Of a DNA stretch of 10,024 bases, positions 1 through 5,515 are shown one piece after another. The notes under the pieces are model-generated. The model was given only the letters and a program-made list of their open reading frames with translations. It was not told where the DNA came from and ran no database searches. Positions within the stretch are counted from its first letter, which is position 1. The number at the start of each line of letters is the position of its first letter. Position numbers and translations under genes: made by a program. Source of the stretch: Bacteroidota bacterium (lineage in GTDB: Bacteria > Bacteroidota > Bacteroidia > Bacteroidales > VadinHA17); NCBI GenBank assembly GCA_030642585.1, contig DAOWNN010000057.1, positions 1-10,024 on the forward strand, read 5' to 3'.

Positions 1-120
1 GACAACTCTTATGAAAGTTCAGGTGTTTACGCCCTTTCAGGGTTCAGGATTCATTAGTCCAGATTAACAGGACGTTGCCCTGTAAGGAAGATTGATGTAT
101 CGGTGTGGCAAAAAAGATAG
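1..120. repeat. Intergenic hairpin repeats at left edge
   Basis: No gene is visible here. The stretch holds two short hairpins. One is CCCT-TTC-AGGG at 32-42. The other is ACAGG/CCTGT at 67-71 and 79-83, with one internal mismatch, a C-G pair and a GTT loop. From memory, fragments of this kind (CGCCCTTTCAGGG, ACAGG..GTTGCCCTGT) resemble dispersed intergenic repeats of environmental Bacteroidota; I cannot confirm copy number. The edge cuts off whatever lies upstream, and no reading frame with convincing coding character enters from the left. Confidence 0.45.
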
Positions 121-180
121 CCACTAAGGCACAAAGACTCAAACCTGCCTGACAGGCAGGGAAACACCGAGAATTTTGAT
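121..180. repeat. Host repeat interrupted by a 17-base palindrome
   Basis: The sequence CCACTAAGGCACAAAGACTC (121-140) resembles a common low-complexity intergenic repeat made of CAC/AAG/AGA blocks. It is interrupted at 144-160 by a palindrome with arms CCTGCCTG (144-151) and CAGGCAGG (153-160) around one A. If the palindrome is removed, ACTCAAA joins GAAACACCGAG and the repeat reads on without a break. This suggests that the palindrome inserted into an older repeat. Confidence 0.6.
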
Positions 181-222
181 AGCTAATTAAGGATTGTGAC
201 ACTTTGAAATAAAGCAATTAAT

Positions 223-262
223 AATAAGCCCTGAAAGTCAGCCTGCAGACAGGGGCTAAAGC
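223..262. repeat. AATAAGCCCTG / GGGGCTAAAGC repeat with short palindrome variant
   Basis: The sequence AATAAGCCCTG (223-233) is followed by GGGGCTAAAGC (252-262), and the two halves are partly inverted copies (AGCCC with GGGCT). Between them, 242-253 reads CCTG-CAGA-CAGG, a shortened look-alike of the palindrome at 144-160. AATAAGCCCTG recurs inverted at 1870-1880 in the next intergenic region. The element ends about a dozen bases before the aminotransferase start codon, so it lies in that gene's leader. Confidence 0.45.
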
Positions 263-275
263 AAAAAATACAGAC

Positions 276-1565
276 ATGCAAACCAATCGAAGAAATTTTC
301 TCAGAAAAGCAGCCGCAGCTAGTGGAGCGCTGGCACTTACCAATCTATTAAACAATTCATATTCCAGGGAATTGAATCAGGCCCTGGATAGAATGGGCCA
401 TATTTCTCCTGAAGAACTTGCTTCGGAAGAAGAATTCTGGTATTGGGTTCAAAATTCATTTTCTGCATCTCCAAATATCATCAATATGAATAATGGAGGA
501 GTATGTCCACAGCCAAAAGTGGTTCAGGAAATATTTGAACACTATAACAGGGTGAGCAATGAAGGCCCAGCGTATTTCATGTGGCGAATTGTTGATTCCG
601 GAAGAGAAAATGTACGAAGGGAGCTTGCAAAACTTGCCAACTGCTCTCCAGAAACCATTGCAATTCAAAGAAATACATCAGAGGCCCTGGAAACAGTAAT
701 TTTCGGTTTGAACCTGAAAAAAGGGGATGAAGTTGTTCTCACAAAACAGGATTATCCCAACATGATCAATGCATGGAAACAAAGGGAAAAAAGAGATGGC
801 ATCGTGCTCAAATGGATCAACCTTCCTCAACCAATCGAGAACGATGATGAAATCGTAGCTATATACAAAGAAGCATTTACTTCAAAAACCAAGCTGGTAC
901 AAATCATGCATATGATCAACTGGACAGGTCAAATTTTGCCGGCAAAAAAAATTGCCCGGGCTGCGCATGAAAAGGGAATTGAAGTAATGGTAGATGGAGC
1001 ACATAGTTTTGCACATTTCAAATTCTCTGTAACTGATCTTGAATGCGATTATTTTGGCACCAGCCTTCACAAATGGCTGTATGCACCATTTGGAACGGGT
1101 ATGTTATATGTAAAAAAGGAGAAAATTGCGGGATTATGGCCTCATATGGCTCCATCTGACCCTGAAAGTGATGATATTAGAAAATTTGAAGCTTTAGGGA
1201 CACGTAGCATGCCAGCAGAAATGGCTATTGGTAAAGCAATTGACTTCCATATGCTACTAGGGTCTGAAAGGAAAGAGGCACGCCTCAGATATCTCAAAAA
1301 TTATTGGATGAAAGCGGTTGCTGATTTACCAGGGATTAGATTTTATACATCCTTAAAACCGGAGTATTCCTGCGGACTTGGCAACTTTGGGATTGAGGGA
1401 ATGGAGCCCGGAGAAATTCAAAAAGAACTATTCGGGAAATATAAGATCTATACTGTTGCTATAAACTGGGAAAATATTCACGGGGTAAGGGTTACTCCAA
1501 ACGTTTATACCACCATGGATGAAATGGACTATCTGGTAGAAGCAATTAGAAAAACAGGCAGTTAA
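276..1565 (+). CDS. Tat-signal class V aminotransferase (isopenicillin N epimerase / cysteine desulfurase-like)
   Basis: This is a PLP-dependent fold-type I enzyme of 429 residues. The N-terminus carries a twin-arginine motif (R5-R6-N7-F8-L9-R10) and a short Ala/Leu-rich hydrophobic stretch, consistent with export of the folded, cofactor-loaded protein. The catalytic domain follows from about residue 55. N133-T134-S135-E136 matches the cofactor phosphate-binding segment, D240-G-A-H243 the ring-binding motif, and S263-L-H-K266-W the lysine that forms the Schiff base. R405 near the C-terminus is a candidate substrate-carboxylate contact. All expected landmarks are present, so the enzyme looks active. 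The substrate cannot be told: family members include epimerases, desulfurases and lyases. There is no strong ribosome-binding site, as usual in Bacteroidota; the start is set by the Tat motif directly after the first Met. The gene has no same-strand neighbour and lies between repeat-rich stretches. Confidence 0.88.
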   Translation: MQTNRRNFLRKAAAASGALALTNLLNNSYSRELNQALDRMGHISPEELASEEEFWYWVQNSFSASPNIINMNNGGVCPQPKVVQEIFEHYNRVSNEGPAYFMWRIVDSGRENVRRELAKLANCSPETIAIQRNTSEALETVIFGLNLKKGDEVVLTKQDYPNMINAWKQREKRDGIVLKWINLPQPIENDDEIVAIYKEAFTSKTKLVQIMHMINWTGQILPAKKIARAAHEKGIEVMVDGAHSFAHFKFSVTDLECDYFGTSLHKWLYAPFGTGMLYVKKEKIAGLWPHMAPSDPESDDIRKFEALGTRSMPAEMAIGKAIDFHMLLGSERKEARLRYLKNYWMKAVADLPGIRFYTSLKPEYSCGLGNFGIEGMEPGEIQKELFGKYKIYTVAINWENIHGVRVTPNVYTTMDEMDYLVEAIRKTGS

Positions 1566-1573
1566 AAAGCGGC

Positions 1574-1669
1574 GCTGTCTCAAAAGCACAAAACCCGTTT
1601 ATCTTAACGTGAGTTCGATATAATGCTTTGCTTAAACAGATGATAATCAATAAGGGGCTGTCTCAAAAG
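1574..1669 (+). repeat. 13-base direct repeat GCTGTCTCAAAAG (two copies)
   Basis: GCTGTCTCAAAAG occurs at 1574-1586 and again at 1657-1669, 83 bases apart. The second copy is preceded by GGG. The motif looks like the end of some insertion-sequence inverted repeats, but no transposase is present and the resemblance is from memory only. The pair could be remains of an excised or decayed element just after the aminotransferase stop codon. Confidence 0.5.
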
Positions 1670-1695
1670 GCTATGTTTTGGTCATCCTGAACTTG

Positions 1696-1716
1696 CCTGC
1701 CTGCCGGACAGGCAGG
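1696..1716. repeat. Palindrome copy inside a CTGAACTTG/TTTCAGG hairpin
   Basis: Arms CCTGCCTG (1696-1703) and CAGGCAGG (1709-1716) flank the loop CCGGA. Removing these 21 bases joins CTGAACTTG to TTTCAGGATCT, which restores an uninterrupted hairpin repeat (CCTGAA paired with TTTCAGG). The palindrome thus sits in the loop of a host hairpin. Confidence 0.65.
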
Positions 1717-1767
1717 TTTCAGGATCTAATAACAGTTGACTGTCAGCATAATAAGATTCTGAACTAA

Positions 1768-1787
1768 CCTGCCTGCCGGCAGGCAGG
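1768..1787. repeat. Perfect 20-base palindrome CCTGCCTGCCGGCAGGCAGG
   Basis: This stretch equals its own reverse complement over all 20 bases. It interrupts a second host repeat half: GATTCTGAACTAA lies before it and ATTACTTCCTGCGG after it, and the host then continues to AAGTTCAGAATGAC (1810-1823). It is the most symmetric of the copies in the window. Confidence 0.7.
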
Positions 1788-1955
1788 ATTACTTCCTGCG
1801 GTCGTGAGTAAGTTCAGAATGACTGCTTTTGAACCTTTTTAGTACAATTGAACTTCCCCAGGCTAAAGCCAGGGCTTATTGATTATCTGGATGTTATTAA
1901 AAGCTACGGTTTTTCTCACATCGAACTCACCTTATTTTAAACTTAATGTGGAAGA

Positions 1956-2750
1956 TCAATACAGGCCCATTTCAGATAGTTTACCTTCTTTAAACCCTTT
2001 TGGGGGCAAGAAAAGCTTTGCATCCAGGTCTTTCTGCTTCAACTTATAGACTTCTGTTGTGAAGCTGCTTTCAAAATCATATTCAACAGTTTTCATCATC
2101 AGGCCTTTCTTCCTTAATTGTGCGTATTTTGGATCTGCCTGTCTGCTTAAAACTCCGGGTAATTCTGTTCCCATTTCCTCCAGCATTACACTCAGTTTCA
2201 TCAAGTCCATGTCTCTTTCAATCTGAACTTCATCTGAAACCCAAACTTCTTCTTTCATGATCTTATTGATAAACAATCCATACCCGGAAGCACTGATACC
2301 TGCAATCTTTTCCTTTTCACCGGTATTTACAAGTGTAACTTTGTATCTGCTTTGAGTATTATCCATGGTATCTTTCAGGCTTGCAATATAATAATCATAG
2401 GTAGCTTTGATCATTTCCTGCTCTTCTTTCGATCTCGCAGAAATATCTTTAATCATTTCAGCTTTTACAGCATCCTTAAGTTCCTTTAAATAGCTTTCAA
2501 CACTTCCCTTCCAATAAATTGATTTACTGCTATTAATAAAAGTTACAGAATAATCATTAAGGTCAAAAATACTTACAAAGCTTTTCTCCTCCAGCCTGAG
2601 TTTTTGTCCTTGTATATAGTATGTATATTGGTATTTATCTTTTGATTCAGAATCAAAATTCCTTTCATGAATTATCCATCCGGCATAAAGGCTTCCACTT
2701 AAAGAAAGCAGTGAAGCAAAAAGGAAAAAAGAGATCAAATTATTTTTCAT
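1956..2750 (-). CDS. Secreted DUF4412-like protein of unknown function
   Basis: This is a 264-residue protein with a classical Sec signal peptide: K2-N-N, a hydrophobic core at about residues 5-20, and likely cleavage after L-Y-A (21-23) before G24. The mature part starts with a beta-rich section in which short strands alternate with charged residues (about 24-85: YTYYIQGQKLRLEE, then SIFDLNDYSVTFINSSKSIYW). A lysine/glutamate-rich helical section follows (85-135), then further strands and helices. The pattern of an extracytoplasmic protein that measures a reduced/modified residue state resembles the DUF4412 group (YYIQGQKLR... I-D...SVTFIN...K.YW); I recognise this from pattern, not from a search. 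There is no lipobox, so the protein is probably periplasmic. The gene follows groEL on the same strand, but a terminator lies between, so it is likely expressed separately. No molecular function can be assigned. Confidence 0.75.
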   Translation of the reverse strand: MKNNLISFFLFASLLSLSGSLYAGWIIHERNFDSESKDKYQYTYYIQGQKLRLEEKSFVSIFDLNDYSVTFINSSKSIYWKGSVESYLKELKDAVKAEMIKDISARSKEEQEMIKATYDYYIASLKDTMDNTQSRYKVTLVNTGEKEKIAGISASGYGLFINKIMKEEVWVSDEVQIERDMDLMKLSVMLEEMGTELPGVLSRQADPKYAQLRKKGLMMKTVEYDFESSFTTEVYKLKQKDLDAKLFLPPKGFKEGKLSEMGLY

Positions 2751-2804
2751 CTAAATTGTTTTTATTAATTATTATCCAAAACATTAATATTGAAATAATC
2801 TCCT

Positions 2805-2812
2805 CAAAATTA
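2805..2812 (-). promoter_or_regulatory. Possible Bacteroidota -7 box for the DUF4412-like gene
   Basis: On the minus strand this reads TAATTTTG, an exact match to the Bacteroidota -7 consensus TAnnTTTG, about 54 bases upstream of the start codon at 2750. No convincing -33 TTTG lies at the usual spacing, and AT-rich DNA yields such matches by chance. The placement just downstream of the groEL terminator makes it plausible. Confidence 0.3.
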
Positions 2813-2832
2813 TTCAAAAAAATACACAGCAT

Positions 2833-2865
2833 AAAAAAACCCTGCCATAAATTATAGCAGGGTTT
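2833..2865 (-). terminator. Rho-independent terminator of groEL
   Basis: On the minus strand a 9-base-pair stem, AAACCCTGC (2857-2865) with GCAGGGTTT (2837-2845), closes an 11-base loop and runs straight into a T-tract of seven (2833-2839, partly within the stem). It lies 56 bases after the groEL stop codon. This is a textbook intrinsic terminator that ends the groES-groEL transcript before the next gene on the same strand. Confidence 0.88.
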
Positions 2866-2921
2866 GTAAATATATAGATTTTTCTGCAGATCCGGAGATC
2901 TTTAAGAAATATTGGGCCTTA

Positions 2922-4565
2922 TTACATCATTCCACCCATTCCACCCATTCCGGGAGCACCTCCCATTGGTGGCATGGCGGGCTCATCTTCTTTCGCATCT
3001 GTAATAACACATTCGGTAGTCAGTAACATTCCGGCAATAGATGCAGCATTTTCAAGAGCAATACGAACTACTTTAGTTGGATCGATAACGCCAGTTTCTA
3101 ATAGTTGCTCATACCTATTTGTCCTTGCATTATAGCCATAATCACCTTTACCTTCTTTTACCTTTTGAACAACTATTGCGCCTTCAACTCCGGCATTCTC
3201 AACAATCTGGCGGATAGGTTCCTCGAGTGCACGTTTGATGATCTGAATACCGGTATCCTGGTCTTCATTTTCACCTTTCAATTTTTCAAGGTCTTTCAAT
3301 GTTCTCAAATATGCAACTCCACCTCCGGGTATAATTCCTTCTTCAACAGCAGCACGAGTGGCACTCAATGCATCATCCACACGGTCTTTCTTCTCTTTCA
3401 TTTCCATTTCTGAGGCCGCACCAATATAAAGTACCGCTACACCACCAGAAAGCTTAGCAAGTCTTTCCTGCAGTTTTTCTTTGTCATAGTCGGAACTTGT
3501 AAGATCTATCTGTTTTTTAATTTGATTTACCCTGGCACTGATATTATCCTGGGCACCTGCACCATTTACAATTGTAGTATTTTCTTTATCAATTGTAACT
3601 TTTTCAGTTCCACCCAACATTTCCAGGGTAGTACTTTCCAGTTTCAGTCCTTTTTCATCGGTAATCACAGTACCTCCTGTCAAAATTGCAATATCTTCAA
3701 GCATTTCTTTCCTTCTGTCACCAAATCCCGGAGCCTTAACGGCTGCAATTTTCAAGGAACCACGAAGCTTATTTACCACCAAAGTGGCAAGAGCTTCTCC
3801 ATCTACATCTTCAGCAATGATCAGAAGAGGCCTTCCATCCTGGGATGTTGCTTCAAGAATTGGCAAAAGATCCTTCATAGTAGATATCTTCTTATCATGA
3901 AGCAAAATATATGGATTCTCTAATGTTGTTTCCATCTTATCAGCATCGGTAATGAAGTAAGGAGAGATATATCCACGGTCAAATTGCATTCCTTCAACTA
4001 CTTCAACAGTAGTTTCCGTACCCTTAGCTTCTTCTACGGTAATAACACCTTCTTTTTTAACTTTTTCCATTGCCTCTGCAATGAGTTTCCCAATTGCAGA
4101 ATCATTATTTGCTGAAATCTTGGCAACCTGTTCAATTCTTTCATTTTGATCACCAATAATTTTGGTTTGTGCCTTAAGGCTTTTCATCACCTCGTTTACA
4201 GCCTGATCAATTCCTCTTTTCAAATCCATTGGATTGGCTCCGGCGGTTACATTTTTTAGTCCGACTTCAATAATGCTTTGAGCAAGTATAGTAGCAGTGG
4301 TTGTTCCATCACCAGCATCATCAGCAGTTTTCGAAGCCACCTCTTTAACCATCTGTGCACCCATATTCTCAAATGCGTCTTCAAGCTCAATCTCCCTGGC
4401 AACAGTTACCCCGTCTTTCGTAATCTGGGGTGCACCAAATTTTTTGTCCAGAATAACATTTCTACCTTTGGGTCCGAGAGTAACTTTCACTGCATCTGCA
4501 AGAGCATCCACCCCCTTTTTTAACAGGTCTCGGGCTTCAATGTTAAATTTAAGTTCTTTAGCCAT
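2922..4565 (-). CDS. groEL: 60-kDa chaperonin GroEL
   Basis: GroEL is the 14-subunit ATP-driven folding chamber of the cytosol. The protein has 547 residues, the normal size. The equatorial ATP site is intact: T-L-G-P-K-G (29-34), D-G-T-T-T (86-90) with the metal-binding D86, and G-G-G near 414-416. The catalytic aspartate of ATP hydrolysis is D398 in the segment VDDALSATRAAVEEG. The apical domain (about 190-375) is complete, and the C-terminus ends in the typical flexible G-G-M tail (MGGMGGMM). The gene lies 50 bases after groES, the usual operon order, and has its own terminator downstream. Nothing in the reading frame is broken, in contrast to groES. Annotation as GroEL is certain; whether the genome has further copies cannot be seen here. 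Confidence 0.99.
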   Translation of the reverse strand: MAKELKFNIEARDLLKKGVDALADAVKVTLGPKGRNVILDKKFGAPQITKDGVTVAREIELEDAFENMGAQMVKEVASKTADDAGDGTTTATILAQSIIEVGLKNVTAGANPMDLKRGIDQAVNEVMKSLKAQTKIIGDQNERIEQVAKISANNDSAIGKLIAEAMEKVKKEGVITVEEAKGTETTVEVVEGMQFDRGYISPYFITDADKMETTLENPYILLHDKKISTMKDLLPILEATSQDGRPLLIIAEDVDGEALATLVVNKLRGSLKIAAVKAPGFGDRRKEMLEDIAILTGGTVITDEKGLKLESTTLEMLGGTEKVTIDKENTTIVNGAGAQDNISARVNQIKKQIDLTSSDYDKEKLQERLAKLSGGVAVLYIGAASEMEMKEKKDRVDDALSATRAAVEEGIIPGGGVAYLRTLKDLEKLKGENEDQDTGIQIIKRALEEPIRQIVENAGVEGAIVVQKVKEGKGDYGYNARTNRYEQLLETGVIDPTKVVRIALENAASIAGMLLTTECVITDAKEDEPAMPPMGGAPGMGGMGGMM

Positions 4566-4615
4566 TTCTTTAAAGTTTTAAGTTTATTATTGTTTTAAAT
4601 ATTTTATTACTAATA

Positions 4616-4893
4616 TTAAATCACTGCCAGAATATCAGACTGGTTCATGATTAAATAATCTTTTCCCTCCACATTGATTTCAGTCCCGGAAAATTTTCCG
4701 TAAAGAACTATATCTCCTGCTTTCACTTCCATTTTGCATCAGCAGTACCGGTACCTACGGCTACAACCTTCCCGCTTTGTGGCTTCTCCTGAGCTGAATC
4801 AGGAATAATAATGCCACTTATTGTTTTCTCTTCAGCTGCCTGGGGTTCAACAAGTACCCTGTCGGCTAATGGTTTAATTTTAATTTTGCTCAT
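4616..4893 (-). pseudogene. groES: Co-chaperonin GroES, apparent single-base frameshift
   Basis: The gene starts at 4893 with MSKIKIKPLADRVLVEP and includes the mobile loop that binds GroEL (EEKTISGIIIPDSAQEKP). The frame then hits TGA at 4725-4723 after only 56 residues (ending ...TADAKWK). In the -1 frame, the rest of a normal GroES continues at once from ATG 4732: MEVKAGDIVLYGKFSGTE, then VEGKDYLIMNQSDILAVI, with stop TAA at 4618-4616. Adding one A to the run of four A (4735-4732, minus strand) would give one 92-residue protein, the standard length. The lesion is therefore one missing base in a short homopolymer. A sequencing or assembly error is the simplest cause, since groES is generally essential and groEL is intact. 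A true mutation, or -1 slippage on A-AAA, is less likely. The gene forms an operon with groEL. Confidence 0.9.
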
Positions 4894-5010
4894 ATCAGAT
4901 AAATTTTATTTAGGTTTTTATATCAATTATTACCCAGAGCTTTTATCATATTCTGTGCCAAAGCCAAAACCATAAGTTTTTGATATTTTGAGTGGACAGA
5001 ATAACAGCCT

Positions 5011-5040
5011 TATAAATATGCTCTTTGCCATTAAATTCAA
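5011..5040 (-). promoter_or_regulatory. Possible groES-groEL promoter
   Basis: On the minus strand TTG (5040-5038) is separated by 19 bases from TATTTATA (5018-5011). This fits the Bacteroidota spacing of -33 and -7 elements, but the -7 box matches TAnnTTTG only in part. It would give a leader of about 110 bases. No CIRCE operator (TTAGCACTC/GAGTGCTAA) is visible in the 266 bases between secG and groES. A groE promoter is expected in this gap because a terminator precedes it. Confidence 0.25.
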
Positions 5041-5101
5041 TGTTTGTCAGGTAAACATCTTATAGTCTACCACTTAAGAAAATCATTCTGTTTTTCAAAG
5101 T

Positions 5102-5138
5102 AAAAAAAATGTCAGCCTTATTATGACAGACTGACATT
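5102..5138 (-). terminator. Rho-independent terminator of secG
   Basis: On the minus strand AATGTCAG (5138-5131) pairs with CTGACATT (5115-5108) around a 15-base loop and is followed by an uninterrupted T-tract (eight A on the plus strand, 5102-5109). It begins 21 bases after the secG stop codon, so the secG transcript should end here and groES-groEL should have its own promoter. Confidence 0.85.
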
Positions 5139-5159
5139 GATTGTTTTTTGAATTTACTC

Positions 5160-5504
5160 CTACTCAGGATTAGAGCTCCCATCAGTAGGAAGAGCAGTGG
5201 GCAGGTTTGGTATCTGCGAAGGATCTATAGCCCGGTCAATTTGCTCCTGGATTCTTGATTTTTCCTCTCCGTTCCCTCTGGGTATAGCGGCACTGGTCAT
5301 TAAGCTTAATGCAAACAGGCTAACTGCCAGGGTCCAGGTTGCTTTCTCAAGAAAGTCTGTGGTCTTTCGAACACCCATAACCTGGTTTGATGCTGAAAAG
5401 TTTGCTGCAAGGCCTCCTCCTTTAGAATTCTGAACTAAAACCACAAGTATCAATAAGATACTTACAATAATTATCAATATTGAAAATAATGTATATAAGC
5501 CCAT
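5160..5504 (-). CDS. secG: Preprotein translocase subunit SecG
   Basis: SecG is the small inner-membrane partner of SecY and SecE that helps SecA-driven export. The 114-residue protein has the family layout. A first transmembrane helix (about 3-24, very Ile/Leu/Val-rich) runs into the signature L-V-Q-N-S-K-G-G-G-L-A (23-33). A polar loop with F-L-E-K-A-T (51-56) follows, then a second transmembrane helix (about 57-74). The C-terminal 40 residues are a polar, Pro/Asp-rich tail, an extension often seen in Bacteroidota. The start is the first Met of the first helix. It lies 11 bases after the TPR-like gene, so the two are co-transcribed, and it is followed by a strong terminator. Confidence 0.95.
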   Translation of the reverse strand: MGLYTLFSILIIIVSILLILVVLVQNSKGGGLAANFSASNQVMGVRKTTDFLEKATWTLAVSLFALSLMTSAAIPRGNGEEKSRIQEQIDRAIDPSQIPNLPTALPTDGSSNPE

Positions 5505-5515
5505 TTTCTCTTGAT

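Larger units (their letters stand above)
1609..1930. repeat. Large nested imperfect inverted repeat (MITE-like) filling the 1566-1955 gap
   Basis: This gene-free stretch is organised as inverted pairs nested in order. GTGAGTTCGAT at 1609-1619 pairs with 1920-1930. GATAATCAATAAG at 1642-1654 pairs with 1875-1887. GTCATCCTGAACTT at 1681-1694 pairs with 1810-1823, with 13 of 14 bases matching. The two arms therefore look like diverged copies of one repeat facing each other across about 320 bases. Each inner half also holds a CCTGCCTG-type palindrome. No open reading frame of note is present. It could be a miniature inverted-repeat element, or two converging copies of a common intergenic repeat. 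It also separates the aminotransferase from the convergent gene ending at 1956. Confidence 0.6.

Noticed and set aside
144..1787. Spaced palindromes considered as a CRISPR array
   Set aside because: The copies are 17-21 bases, irregularly spaced, separated by a whole gene, and have no cas genes nearby.
3105..3413. Open frames on the plus strand opposite groEL
   Set aside because: They are antisense shadows of groEL: Cys/Phe/Ser-rich translations with no motif, inside a certain gene.
4946..4961. Sigma-54-like -24 box TTGGCAC upstream of groES on the minus strand
   Set aside because: The -24 half is good, but the -12 half reads ATGA instead of TTGC and lacks the conserved C, so it is not a reliable sigma-54 promoter.
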